NCBI GenBank assembly: GCA_949752735.1
Contig: OX457039.1
Span: 22,180,830-22,244,829, forward strand
Direction of reading: 5' to 3'
DNA: 64,000 nt
Source: Lumbricus terrestris
Taxonomy: Eukaryota; Annelida; Clitellata; Crassiclitellata; Lumbricidae
Below the pieces are notes generated by a model, which saw only the letters and a program-made list of their open reading frames with translations, made no database searches and was not told the DNA's origin. The stretch's first letter is position 1. Each line of letters begins with the position of its first letter. This document shows positions 47,451-59,789 of the stretch, in pieces. The translations under genes and the position numbers were made by a program.

Positions 47451-47703
47451 AAGTCTGCACACGGTTCTGAATGCATTCTGCAACCATGCTTAAATGTGAA
47501 CGTCTGAAGTTCTGAACTTTTTTATGATGGGAGTTGTGTTGCATTGCTTATAGCATATTTTTTACTGTGTCTCTTCACGTCTTGATAATGATCAGATGCT
47601 GCAGTAAAAATCCCAACAACAGGCTGAATATAGCAATTGAGGCTGATTGCAAATGAAAGCAGAACTTAGCGGTTACATTGTGTCAATAAACCCTTTTGTT
47701 TAC

Positions 47704-47765
47704 CTGCAAAGCACGACGCCATCCTTGAGCGATTGTTGAATTTGTCTCCAATCAAGTTTTCCTGG
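47704..47765 (-). CDS. Transgelin/calponin-like gene: exon with CH core LKDGVVLC
   Basis: This 62-base minus-strand exon is bounded by a clear acceptor (TTTTTCTTGCAG, + 47766 upward) and a GTAAAC donor. It starts in phase 0, matching the donor of the exon at 58372, and codes for 20 residues (PGKLDWRQIQQSLKDGVVLC) plus two bases of an Arg codon completed by the next exon. W followed by LKDGVVLC is the hallmark middle of a type-3 CH domain. The short size explains why simple ORF searches miss it. The intron on its 5' side is 10.6 kb. Confidence 0.85.
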
Positions 47766-48815
47766 CTGCAAGAAAAACCACTCACAATAGTCTGCTATGG
47801 AGACTGCCAACTAAATCTACCGTGTTTTCCCAGTTTTAAAAACTTCGGTCTGAAATGAGTGACATCGCTGCAGCAGCTTCTCAACACGGTCTGTCTGACT
47901 CACTAACGGTCGTTGTCTCTGTCTGTCTGTCTATCTGTCTGTCTGTCTAGATTCTAATGAAACAACTGTTTTCATCTACAATCATGCAATGATGGCTAAA
48001 AAGGTGTGATGATGGTGACTTAACTTATCTTAACCCGAAATACACGTTGGCCTTAATTATTGTTTACATGAAGTGAACATTTCAATTGATGCAAAAGATT
48101 TTAACTAGTCTCATAAACCAGAAGCATTAACCAACATCTGTTGAACACAGTAACTTCCAAATAGGCAAACACAGTAACTTCCGAATAGGCCTAAATTGTA
48201 TTGCGTCTAATAAAACTCGTCTGTGCAAGTTGTAACAGTGGTCCACTGTCCTTGAGAAGATGCAATCTTGGATGATGGTTGACAGACTTCTTCCATCATC
48301 CATCTGAAACTGGGTTCCTATAGAACTGCACTACCAGGAACTTTTTGAGTGCGGCTTTGGTTGGCGAAAATTTCTCGTCATTTCAGAAAATTTTCCCGAG
48401 AAATGTCGCAAGTTGGCCAAAAAACTGATGAACTTTTTTAGTCATTTGTTCAGAAATTTGTCCCAAGTTTTTGCCAGAGATATCGCAAGTCAGCGACGAA
48501 AAAAACTGATGACCTTTTTTTAGTTATCAACTTCACAAATTGATTTATTTCACATTCCTGCTTAATTTTCACTGCACATCGCTATCGCTGCATATATCCT
48601 TCTTCTTTTCTGGTAAACCGGCCTGCAATTACCTTTTTCTAATGATTTCCACTGCAAATGACTGCTTTTACAACTGCACATATGCATTTACAACTGCACA
48701 TTTTGTGTAAAAGAGCACGTTAACAAATGCCCTGTGTCTATTACTGGGCACTCCACAATAAATGTAAGTCTTTGAAACTGGGAGACCAAATTATACAACC
48801 TCGCGCACACGGTCG

Positions 48816-48818
<3 letters not shown>
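47766..48818. other. Intronic sequence of the CH gene
   Basis: Holds a short (CTGT)n at 47918-47950 and a stretch near 48390-48530 with repeated TGATGAACTTTTTTAGTC-like phrases also seen near 33610. Confidence 0.5.

Positions 48819-48848
<30 letters not shown>
48819..48848. repeat. (CA)n microsatellite
   Basis: Fifteen pure CA units. Confidence 0.95.
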
Positions 48849-48855
<7 letters not shown>

Positions 48856-49867
48856 TGCACAGTGTCACACATACACAACCATCCATCTGAATGAATGCCA
48901 AGTCATTTATGATTCCCATGTGTATGAAATGAGCTTTATGCCTCTTAAATAAATCAGAAGCCACCGTCGGCCTGATCCGCATGCACTCCATCAGAGAGAT
49001 GCGATTGTAGGACCAGGGCCGTACTCTAGGGTATATGCGGGCATAGGCGCAATCACATCTTAAAAGTTGGGGGGGACCAAAAATGAAATTCTTAGTAGGA
49101 GTAATAATAGGGAACGTGAAACACGCGAAGCCGCGATTGCTGAAGGCAAGAAGCCCCTAACGATTAGGGAGTATGGGGGAGTGTCGTAAGCTCCCCCATC
49201 GGGGTCTGGGGCAAAGCCCCAAAAACGGACGCAATTCTGAGCATTTGATGCCAAATCGAGTGCATTTTTGGTTCTAGTTTACCTAAAATTTTGCAACGAT
49301 GATATCTGAATAAAAGTACCTAAACCAAATCGATCTGTGAAAGTCTAAATCTTAATCAGTCAATCAATCACTTAATGAACCATAGTAATTGACATTTGAC
49401 AATTGGCATTGCTTACAAAACAAGGCGCAGCTTCTGGGGATGCAAAGCTTAGGCCTACCCTAAAGGGACAGAAATCATGCAACAAACATTCATTGATTTT
49501 AATATAGATTTCGACGCCAAGAAGGCACAATTGAGACAGAGAGTCTGAGGAGCGCCAACAGCAAGGCGAGGCAGCTGATGAAGTCTCACAACTTGTGTAT
49601 GAAATTTTGTACATGTAGTAGTGTAATAGCTGCGTAGATGTAGTAGTGTAATAACTGTCGCGGGAGACACCCAGCTTCGTATCCCGCAGCTGTGACAGCC
49701 CAACAGTCCAAACCTCAATATGGGGTGTAATGGAGGAGCGCGTTTTCATTCACGTATTTATGACCGATAACCTTCTCGTGGGCGGAGTTTATCAGAGGCT
49801 AGAGGGGCTAAGCCCCCAAGAACCAACAGAGAACTATTACACTACTACATCTACGAGAGTAGTGTAA

Positions 49868-50000
49868 CACATTTTGAACACCAGCTGTAGCTGAACTTCA
49901 CTTCCTTTCAGCTTTTGTAGGCCTGTTGAAAATTTCACTTTTTCGTTGCTGCATCTCAAATGGTCATAAACCTGACAAACTCACCAACATTTCTAAATGG
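49868..50000. repeat. Dispersed repeat, partner at 53775-53910
   Basis: Shares GAACACCAGCTGTAGCTGA, TTCACTTCCTTTCAGCTT and GACAAACTCAC, direct orientation, ~85% by eye. Confidence 0.85.
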
Positions 50001-50319
50001 CTAAACGTGCATCATTAATGACTCCCCAGGTTCTGGAGGTATTTGTGGGGCATCAGGAGAGCAATGGGGCCCATAGCAGTAATAGGACTGGCCACCAGCC
50101 CTCCCCTTACACCGAGGCTGAGAAAATGAAGTCTGACAGTCTGCAGCAGTATTGTACCAGGGTCGGATTCTGGGGAGCAATCCGGCCATGGCTTCAATTT
50201 GACATTTACACAAATCGTGCCCTTTCCGCCACATTGCTCAATGTGTCACAGGACAGAAGGTGTTGGAAATACATGCTCATCTATTTCTTCAGAAGTTGAG
50301 ACTTTGAATTCATGTCCTG

Positions 50320-51640
50320 CTGATGCTCTTCCCGCCTTACCTTAGACCTTAGTTCCTCCACGTGCTGTGTGCACATTGGGTGATGCAGGCCTTCCATCCT
50401 TCTCTGTCCTGAGCAGCTCCGGCAGCCTCCTCCCACGTCAGTACTTCGTCTGTGAGGTCTTTTGAGATCGTGTCCCTCCAGTTCTTTCTTGGTCTTCCTC
50501 TCTTCCTTTTCCACCTGCATGTTGGGTACCCAGTCCATTGCCTGCCTCGGGATTCTATCCTCATCCATGCGGTGCAGATGTCCCAGCCAGCGTAGTCGTG
50601 TCCTCTTCATCTCCTTCGATTTTCTCCAATCCCGTTCTTCTCCTGAGCTCCTCGTTCCTTATCATGTCTCTCCATGTGATTCCCAAGATCTTTCGCTGCC
50701 ATCGGTGATGTGCTGCCTCCAGTCTCTTCAGGTTCGCAGCTGTCATCGGCCATGTCTCAGAGCTGTATAGCAGGGTTGATAGGACTATGGCTTTGTATAG
50801 CCTTATTTTGATGTGTAAGTTTAGTCCCTTGTTTCTCCATATGTTGCTTAGTCTTCCAAATACTGTGCTGGCCTTTCCCAGCCTGCACCTGACCTCCTTG
50901 TCGCAGCTGCCATCGTTTGCGATGACACTTCCCAGACAGCCGAAGACGTCAACTTCGTCAATCGGCTCTCCTCCCGCCCTGAATCCGACCCTGGTACAAT
51001 ACTACTGTGTACAACAACTAGGTATCTTTGTACAACCAAATTGGCTTCTCTCCAGTGCTACCTGTCAAATTTTCCTGCGTCATCTTCCAGTGCCCGACTC
51101 TCATGAGTTTTGATTTAGCGGCGTTTATCCGTAGTCCAGCACTTCCAGCCTCTACTCTCTTGGTGAGTTCAATCATCCCACTCCATGTGTTGTCGAGGAG
51201 TGCGATGTCATCTGCAAAGTCTAGGTCAGCCAGTCTCTTGTCCTCTCTCCACTCCAATCCATAGATCTCTTCTTTTGTGCTTCTTCTCATTATCCAATCC
51301 ATGACCAGCAAGAACAGCAGCGGTGACAGCTCACATCCCTGGCGCACTCCGGTGACAATTTGGAAACAGTCTCCTAGTTTCGCATCCAATCTTACGGCAC
51401 ATCTGCTTTCTTGATGCATGTTTCCGATTATACTGATGATTTTTTCTGGTATGCCATAATGTCTGAGTATACTCCATACTGTCGGCCTGTGCGCGCTGTT
51501 GAAAGCCTTCCTGAAGTCTATGAAGTTGAGAAGAATCCGGGTATTTCCCGCCACACACCTTTCAATAATCTGATGTAGTGCAAAAATTTGGTCACAACGT
51601 GATAGATTCTTTCTAAATCCTCCCTATTGTTGTCTCATCA
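50320..51640 (-). mobile_element. LINE RT, decayed, same family as 1-2044
   Basis: In order on the minus strand: LNFIDFRKAFNSAHRPTVW, GVRQGCELSPLLFLLVMDWI, LDFADDIALLDNTW, a ~70-base insertion near 51000-51065, IKIRLYKAIVLSTLLYSSE, then KRKRGRPRKNWRD and a C-terminal TQCAHS region. Frameshifts make it a pseudogene. It supplies the uninterrupted template for the LINE at 1-2044. Confidence 0.9.
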
Positions 51641-51745
51641 TGTTGTCCGCTGCTTCTTGAATTCAGGATTATTGCTGCCATCACCTTTCCAGGTACCGAG
51701 AGTAATGTTGCTCTTCCCACAGTTCATATAATATATGATGCTGAA

Positions 51746-52558
51746 CATAGATTGAGTATTCGCATATTACGAATATTAAGATTTTCAAATATTCACGAAT
51801 ATTAACGAATATTAAAACTGCCAGCGAATATTATATTCGTAAAATAATATGTTCTTTCAAGAAATTCTTTATTCATAATTCTTATTTTGTTATTTGTGAA
51901 AATGTTTAACTTTTACTGAATGAATTGCACAAAATTGAGTTCATTATTAGCATTTATATAGCGCCCCTTCAAGAAACTACTCAGAGGCGACTCAGGCGAG
52001 TTAGTCTACTGTTAAAAACTTCAAGGTCTCTGCTGGGTCTGGCTAATATGGCCATGCGGCATTCATGTCACATTCGATACTTAATGTTAGTCACTTTGTC
52101 TGACTTCTGACCATCCTCCCAACTGAAAGAGACAAAGCGGGCACAAGTAGCAGCAATAGCAGGCCTATAGGCTAAATTATAAATAAACTTTGATTGACTA
52201 TAATATAGTTACTGCAAATTGATAAAGTAGTTTTATATTAGTGTAGCAGGATGAGTAAATGTAAATGCCAACGCGAGAAATAATAGTGCCAGATTATATA
52301 TAAGCAAAAATTATCCTGATCGTAGCATATTAAGCGCATTGCATATTTTGATTCAACCTTGACTTGGATGCGAGTGAATGTTGTAGAGACATACAGAAGC
52401 TTAGCCTAAGCTGCTTAATACCGAGTAGCATTGCGGTTTCGGTCGTTCACCTTAATTCGTTAACGAATATTTGCGAATATTTACGAATATTAAAAAATCT
52501 TAATATTCACGAATATTTACGAATATTAAAAGCTAAAGTCACGAATACTCAATCTATG
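51746..52558. mobile_element. hAT MITE, TSD ATGCTGAA
   Basis: CATAGATTGAGTATTCG inverted ends, perfect TSD (51738-51745, 52559-52566). Many TTACGAATATT repeats near both ends. Contains a LINE tail (about 51955-51995). Confidence 0.92.
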
Positions 52559-52566
52559 ATGCTGAA

Positions 52567-53300
52567 TATATTGACGCTTTCTCGATAGGAGAGCAATCGT
52601 TAGCTACTCTCCAGAACACAATGACAGAAGACGGACTTGATTCTCTACTAATGTTGCAGGATCACTTTGAAATAATACCAGATAACGAGTCCATAACCAG
52701 TTATTTTGTCACTCGTGGTCAGTGTTTATTCAGTCCAGACATCTTCAGAAAGAGAGAGAGAGAACTCAGTTTTCACCCCAGAAATTACATTTTGACCCCA
52801 GAAAATTTGACAAAATGATAATAGTTTTTAGTTGCTGCTTGCATTATTGCACTACATAAACTGTTTAATATACCATGATATTATTTACTATTATAATCAT
52901 GATTTTGATGTTATTATTTGCTATCATAATAAATAATACTACCATTTTTTAATAGGTATAATTTATAGTTAAACTTTGTACAACAACTAGGCATTTTTGT
53001 ACAACCAAATTGGCTTCTCTCCATTGCTACCTGTCAAATTTAAAACTGTCAAAAACTGTTAAAAAGAAATTCCTTTAACACCTGATAAACAACATCATTA
53101 CTACATGGTTTCCCAATTTTGGTAGCTCAACAGTGTGTGTGTGTACCACTTATAACAATATATGCTGATTGTGTCCTGGTCAGCAATCCAGGACCGTCTT
53201 GTGCAACAGGAATAAGCTGATTTCGAAGATATAAAATAATATTAGGCCTATATACACCTAATCACACTCCTCTGCAGTTATTCATTTTAATGGTCCAGAA
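52567..53300. other. Intronic sequence with a copied 70-base phrase
   Basis: 52978-53040 repeats GTACAACAACTAGG and CAAATTGGCTTCTCTCC found at 51010-51060. Confidence 0.6.
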
Positions 53301-53302
53301 GA

Positions 53303-53331
53303 CAGCAGCAGCAGCAGCAGTAGCAGCAGAA
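53303..53331. repeat. (CAG)n-type trinucleotide run
   Basis: GCAGCAGCAGCAGCAGTAGC followed by AGCAG. Not in an exon. Confidence 0.9.
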
Positions 53332-53774
53332 CTGAGTTGCTAAACATGATAGCCTACATAAACAAATTGTTATTGTTATAATAATTATATTTATTGAAAA
53401 TTAATCTTTAACCACTCTTTTTTATCAGCATTGAAATAATAGAATAATCTTTCCTAAAATGACATCTTGAAACGTTACTACTACAATGTGTAAACTCAAT
53501 AAGAAATTGTTATTATTTTTAATTTATTTATTGCAGTCTTAGACCTCTCTTATCAGCATTGAAATAGAGCAATTTTATTCAGAAGGCAGCTTAACATACT
53601 CCCATTGCAATGTGGAAATTCAAAAATGTCAGGTTGCGGAGGCGCACTCGTTTGTCCACCCAAAACCCTAGAGGGCAAGTTATATTTTAGCCCCCAAGTA
53701 ACCACGTGGTCATCGAGCGGACCATCAAACAGTGGCATCTACATCTACGGTCGTGTGTCCGTGACCAAGAAGGA

Positions 53775-53910
53775 CATATTGAACACCAGCTGTAGCTGAG
53801 CTTCACTTCCTTTCAGCTTCTGCATGTTGGAAATTCCCATTTTTCGGTGCTGCATCTCAGACGCTCATAGACTTGACAAACTCACGAATATTTCTAATCG
53901 GCGTAAGGAT
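53775..53910. repeat. Dispersed repeat, partner at 49868-50000
   Basis: See partner. Non-coding. Confidence 0.85.
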
Positions 53911-54360
53911 TTGGTGGTAAAATGGCTTACTCTTGTTGTTTTAAAATTTCAGCCAAATACTAAAAATGTGTTTTGACCGAGTTATGACACTTTTTGTTGG
54001 AGTATACTTTTCATCAGGACACAGTGTATAGTTGTAATCGGGTAAGCGCAAAAGGTCATCAAAAATCGGTTTATTCGTGGTTTATGGTTATGAAAGTCTA
54101 CGAATAGGCCTACTAAAAAAAGGGTTATCAGAAATACTAAGAGAAAACAGTCAAGTTTTGCCAGTATAGCAAAAACGAAATGAGTGTTAATAGAAGAGAA
54201 GCTATATTGACTAATTTTCAGAGTATAATAGTTCCATAGTTGCAGCATGAGTAGAGAAACTACAAGGTTTTATTTACAATGACTTTCTTCGGTCGAATCG
54301 ATGAAACCCAACAGATAATGTGATGCACTATTCAGATACTAAATATCCTAGCTAGGCAAT

Positions 54361-54644
54361 GTAGGGGCTTAATGATGATGATGATGATGGTTCTCTGTCC
54401 GAAGGCAGATTCGTTGGCTTTTACGCCTCTGGGGATGAGATGAGTGAGATGGTTTCCCGTTGCCTTTCTCACAGGCAACGGGAGCAACTTGCCCAAGGTC
54501 GCTCCGCAGCAGCTTGCACTACCCACGCTAGCCCGAGAGATATCTAAATCTCTGAGTGTCAACTCCCAGCCCGGGTCTTGAACCGCAGTCCATGTAACCA
54601 ACAGACGTATGCCGCTCTCACTTACCGGTGTAGCTAACTAGGCT
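54361..54644 (-). mobile_element. tRNA-derived SINE
   Basis: On the minus strand the head reads TAGCTACACCGGTAAG (A box) and GGTTCAAGACC (B box), body with GGCAACGGGA repeats, and an ATCATCATC tail at 54371-54389. Confidence 0.82.
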
Positions 54645-54714
54645 AAATAAGATTAATTACCTTTAAATCACAATTAACCTTTTCAAATATCATAAAAGGA
54701 AAGCATAGAAAACA

Positions 54715-54925
54715 ACCTGATGACGGGACTGATGGATGGAGAAAGGGGAAGAGGAAGACCAAGAATGGCATGGATAGACAACATCTTGAAGTGGACTGGA
54801 CTTTCGGGGAGGAGGTTAATGAACATGGCAGGAGATAGACAACTGTGGAAAATGCTCATCCATTCGTGCAGCCAACCATCGCAGAGCAACGATGGCGGAA
54901 TGACATGACATGACATGTCACATGA
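54715..54925 (+). mobile_element. LINE C-terminal fragment with TGACA tail
   Basis: Encodes GERGRGRPRMAWIDNIL and AGDRQLWKMLIHSC, then ends in a (TGACA)n 3' tail at 54899-54915. Confidence 0.85.
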
Positions 54926-55005
54926 ATAATTGAAGTTTATCACAACCTTAACACTTTTCCAACTTTTGACCGGGATCTTGAAACTGTTTTTCACTTAGAC
55001 GATAT

Positions 55006-56712
55006 GTGACACCGGGGGTCAAAACCCGTCACATGTCACATTGACTTTTTTATTCAGTCATATTCTACAGTTATACTGCTTCAAAAAAATCTTTTTACAG
55101 AATAAAAATATCTTTTTTCTAACTGAAGTTATATTCTTTTGAATCTGCGATTTGCTAAATTATAGCAATTGAGAAAATCGAACTCAAAGTTTCAGAACAT
55201 TTATGTCATGAAAGTCCTTAGTAACCATTACTTGATTCTTCTGAAATTTAGATGGTCAATAAATGGCAATATCTTGTATCAAATACATCAAACGGCATGA
55301 AAATCGAGCGATTACTTTCTAAGTTGTCATTTAATTACAGACAACTGGTGAATTGAAAGATACGAATAAATGTAGTAATATAAAGCGTAAGCAAGCGCGC
55401 CCATGCATGTCGTGATGACCAGACACTTCATCGCAGACATGACAAGTACGCTGAATGAGGTGTAATACTTCTAACAAATAATTGACCAGTCTTTAAGACA
55501 CGTTTGAATAGGAATATTGTATCCCCATTTATGATTCAAATAAACAGAATCAAATAGGCCATGTGCGACTGATAACAATGGCGGCGTTTTGCTCATGGGA
55601 GTACTACCCTCTGAATACTGTATAACAAAGAAATGTTTACACAATAGCTTACAGCGATCGAACCATGGTTAGGCCCAATAATACGAATAAATTATGCCCA
55701 ATTTCAATGTTGACTACTCTGAGAAATTAAGCCAGCCTCTTCAATTCCAATAAAGAACTTGAATTATCTAGACCTAGCCTATATATGACTACTTAGACAA
55801 TTGTTCCTACTTATATCTGGTACATTGCACTTTGAGGTGGGACAATAACATTAGGCTTTCAAAGCCAGTACTAATTAAACTTCTTGCAGATCTATAATTA
55901 TGTTGGGTGGATGATGGGTGGGTGGATTGCCAGTTCAGCCCTATTATAATTGATAACACCGTCAGTGTTTACCCACGTTACACCGCTATCGTATTTATCT
56001 AAGAATGCCTTCAGCTTGTCTTTATCGCCATTTGAGCAGTTAATCAACTTCACAATTTTACCTTCCATGATGCAAAATAAAAGTTTATATGAATTGTTCC
56101 CCACGCTAACGCAATTGGAATGAAAAAAATGAGCATCAAAAATAAAATATCTGCGGGCCTCGATATAGATGCACGCAGTAGCGCATGCACAACATGAAGG
56201 TCAGGTCGTCAGGGTCGCGAGATGTCCCGTAAACCAATGAAACTTTCCGAAAACTGGGTCGGAGGCGTGGTTTGACCTGTAGTCAAGCGGACATCTCAAC
56301 AACAATCATAATTTGGATAAAAATACCTCTCATTTAAATAGATGACACAGTTTATCGGGACCATCAGTAGCATTTTGAATGTATAGTTTATTAAGTATTA
56401 CACAGGGCTACAAGAAATAGTCTGGTTGGCATGTGGAAACTCGGTTGTTCATGGCGAATTTTAACTTTGAAAACGTGTCCAATGAGCAATTTTTTCTGAG
56501 CAAATCTTGACACCACATGCGTTAAAAGTCAATTTTTACCACACAATATTTGAATTTAAAATTTCTAATTGCAGATATTGAAAGTAGACATATTTTTCAA
56601 TACAAATACGCCATAAAACGATATTTCATATTTCTGACCTCTCTCGCTTATTTTGCCCTATAGCACAGAATATACTTACCGAGAAACGATGGGTTTCGAG
56701 CCCTGCCGTCAC
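55006..56712. mobile_element. 1.7-kb repeat element, copy B
   Basis: Inverted GTGAC..CAGGG/GGGGGTC..AAACCC ends of moderate similarity, flanked by ATAT (55002-55005, 56713-56716). Colinear with 3675-5412. A minus-strand frame with in-frame ATG at about 56068 (MEGKIVKLINCSNGD) is not recognised. Confidence 0.78.
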
Positions 56713-56787
56713 ATATAATTATGAGTTTGCGTCCATACCCTATGGCATATATATGCTGTTAAGTTGAGAAGCATATCTATGAGGAGC

Positions 56788-56818
<31 letters not shown>

Positions 56819-57488
56819 TAAGTCTCTGAGGGAAATAAAGAAAATTTTATATAAAAAACTTGCAAGGGCATAATATAATAGGTTAATTAGGCATTTATTT
56901 AGTAATTGATATATAGAGGAAAGGCCAAAACAAGACCCCTACGGTTTTTTGGGCAATATCTTGGCCAGAGTAAGGATTTCTAAATCAAATTTACAGACTT
57001 AAAGGCAATTCATGTTTGCACACAATAGCCAAGTTTCACCAAAATATTTCAAAGAGAAAAAAGTTATATCACTTTTAGTGAGTCAGCCCACTGTTTTTTG
57101 AGGATTCAACAACATAACGCAACCAAAAGTTTTAAAAGGCAATTTTATTAAGTCTGATCTCAAATTACTGTTTCTGATCTCAAATTACTGTTATCCTTGA
57201 TATTGCCAGATAATCATTATAATTACTATTTAGAAAAGAAACAAGGTACTAGCGTAGTTGCACGCCACTGTGAAGTCACTTAGCAAGATGATGATCATAT
57301 TGTCAAATAAGGAATCTGTCAGATTAATAAGTTTTTTATTAATGAAATTCAGGTATAAAGAAAATGGTCAGGTGTCAATGACAGACAAAATGTGTATTCA
57401 GACACCTCTTGGAGATATAAAGCTATAATCACTGCTTACTCTGTTAAGCAGTGAGAGCGCAGTAATTAGGAGTTAAACTGAGAGTTAA

Positions 57489-57560
57489 CCCTTACCGCTC
57501 CGATTAAAAATTAATTGGCCCGAAATTGTCCGGTGGGAGCGGACACAGGAGCGGTAAAGG
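57489..57560. mobile_element. 72-bp piggyBac-type mini-MITE
   Basis: CCCTTACCGCTCC and rc CCTTTACCGCTCC ends (12 of 13) between TTAA 57485-57488 and 57561-57564. Confidence 0.88.
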
Positions 57561-57814
57561 TTAAGAAATTTGCCGTTGATGAAAGGAGATCGGCTCAATG
57601 GCAATTGTTCTGGTTTCATTGAGAAAAGCCCAAATCTGTGAATTTAAATCCGATGGATTGATTATTAAGTGTGTAGAGCTATGCTGGAGAAATACCGCAA
57701 TCTGCAACCAAAACCAAGAACAATAAGAGAATTGATGGTCACATTGGAGATTGACCTGGTTATATTTACGTCTGAAATACATCAACATGGCCATCAAGAA
57801 CTTTGTAAACAGAC

Positions 57815-57977
57815 CAGTGGCGTAGCCAGGAATTTTTGATGGGGGGGTTTTATGGAAGGAAACCCTGTTTTTTGCTATTTTTTCTTACGTAAATGGAAAA
57901 ATAACCTTAAAAAACTTTTTCCGAAGCCAATGGGGGGGGGGTTTAACCCCCGAAACCCCCCCCTGCCTACGCCACTG
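57815..57977. mobile_element. hAT MITE, 163 bp, TSD AAACAGAC
   Basis: Starts CAGTGGCGTAGCCAGG, ends CTGCCTACGCCACTG. Perfect TSD (57807-57814, 57978-57985). G-run and C-run arms can pair. Confidence 0.93.
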
Positions 57978-58371
57978 AAACAGACCCATAACAAGTTTGG
58001 GCACTGGTGGTGAACACATTGAACACAAGTTGTGAAGCACTATCAAGTTCATTTGACAACAAGATGAGATGTGACTTAATTAAATCGTTTTTTAACTTTT
58101 TGCTGCATTCTGTTTTTTTAATCAACAAAAATCAGTGGGTGGACTCAATAAAAGTGATATAACTTTGCTCTGTTTGAAATATTTTGGTAAAATTTGGCCA
58201 TTTTATATATATATATATATGAATTGCCTTTAAGCCTGTAAAATTTGATCTAAAAATTCTTACTTCTGATCAAGATATTGTCAAAAAACTGTAGGGTGGT
58301 CTTTTTAAGGCCCACCCTGCAGATTAAAAAAAAGGCTGCCAAAAAATGTGGAGTCTTAGTTAAAGACTTAC

Positions 58372-58458
58372 TGATAGCCCATCAGCCTGTCCAACTACTT
58401 TAAGAATCCATTCAACGATCTTCTGAGGAACTCCAAGCTCATCTTCGTTGTCATATCT
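58372..58458 (-). CDS. Transgelin/calponin-like gene: exon with N-terminal CH helix
   Basis: On the minus strand a pyrimidine-rich acceptor (TTTCTGTACAG) precedes 29 codons, followed by a consensus GTAAGT donor (58366-58371 on +). The peptide begins RYDNEDELG and contains IVEWILKVVG. That matches the start of single calponin-homology domains of the transgelin, calponin and Mp20 group, where KYD..LE.....EWI opens the domain. These proteins bind or bundle actin in muscle and non-muscle cells. The exon begins and ends on codon boundaries. The exon carrying the start codon was not identified in the remaining 5.5 kb and may lie outside the window. Confidence 0.82.
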
Positions 58459-58784
58459 CTGTACAGAAAGAAACAATTGAATTTTTGTGAATAGACCAAA
58501 GCTGGTGTTGACGATGATCTTTAATTAAGGCTGCAACAATGCAACATTCGTACATTAAAATAGTGTAAAACAATTAACGTCATGCTTTATTGTGCATGCC
58601 ATTGTATATGAGCAGGGCTTATACAGTAGTGTGTATAGGCCTATGAGTACAGGCCTAGATATGCATTTCTTATTAATAGTTATGTCTAGAAGGAATGGAA
58701 ACAGTTCACTCCATGAAATCCTTAGAGTTACTTGCTTGAAATCTGACTGAAGTATCCTATTGGCTCCTTTGGCTGTTCTCTTTA

Positions 58785-58862
58785 GCCGTGGTTGGGTCGG
58801 GAGCGCTTCTGAGTAGATACTCTTGAAGAAGCGCTATATAAATGTCTGAAATGAATGAATGA
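58785..58862 (+). mobile_element. LINE 3' tail
   Basis: TCGGGAGCGCTTCTGAGTAG and GAAGCGCTATATAAATG, then GAATGAATGAATG. Lies in the intron 5' of the exon at 58372. Confidence 0.75.
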
Positions 58863-59789
58863 ATGGTAGGCCAACTGGGCAAGTTTTCCATAACCACCCG
58901 TCAGACTGTATATCACTGATGCATGATGAAGATGTAATATCCAGTATGCCTATAGTCAGCGAAACCATAGTATCCACCAGGCCAACTAAATCCTGGCACA
59001 GAACTGATGTCCTGAGACCTACATCTTAACTGATGTATCTTGTAACTGATGCATGGTTCGAGTCAGTGACTGTTGCGATTCTTCACTCTCAACTCCACAT
59101 GAAATGCTGAAAGGTGGCAACCCACACACATACTGTGTGTACCATTGGTTGAGCTGCATATAGGTTATAGCACACGCGAGAGATATTGGTTCTTCATTGG
59201 CGAGCATTTGAACCTGATACACTTACATATCGATCGGTTTGAATCTCATTATCGAAAAAATGCACGCGCATGTAGGTTCATTTAAAATGCTAAAAACTAG
59301 ATCAGTGTGTCAATTTATATTAAGGCCAAAAAAATAATGCTGTGTTTCCGGTAACAGAGCTCTAAAAAATTGGGTAGGTAGGTCGGAAAATATTTTCATT
59401 TTGGTAAAATATTTTTATACAGGGAATGTCCGAAAAATTATACCCACTACTCTTTTTTGCATAAAGGTACACGCTGCAACAAAGTACATGTTCTAAGCAA
59501 GTGTAAACTGCCTATTTCCCGACTGTCTGCACCTAAAACTGCCCTAGAAAACAATTCTATTAATTTCATTTTGACATCTTTTCTGGTAAGATAAAGTGGG
59601 AAGGGAAGGGGAAGATGAGTGCGAACAGAACATCACTGCTAGGGGTCGTTCCAGATTGGCCGAGCCAGTGACTAGTTACATCTAGAGGTTGCTAGATTTA
59701 TTTTCCCTAGTCACCGTTAGAGGTGGCTCAAGTGAGAATGATAAGGCTAGAGGTTTCTCAAGACTGGCAGCCAGGAAGTAGTTAGTCAG
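58863..59789. other. No recognised gene
   Basis: Searched for the missing first CH-gene exon. None convincing. GTGTTTCCGGTAAC at 59343 is the rc of the repeat at 1425. Confidence 0.4.

Larger units (their letters stand above)
56930..58319. mobile_element. Second copy of the 43980-45113 mariner-like MITE
   Basis: Right end CAGGGTGGGCC (rc) is intact, left end eroded. Shared TATCACTTTTAGTGAG, CCAGATAATCATTAT and GACAGACAAAATGT segments in the same order. Contains two younger MITEs. Confidence 0.82.

Noticed and set aside
59019..59222. First exon of the CH gene
   Set aside because: It is on the right strand, but has no transgelin-like N-terminus and no donor in phase with 58458.
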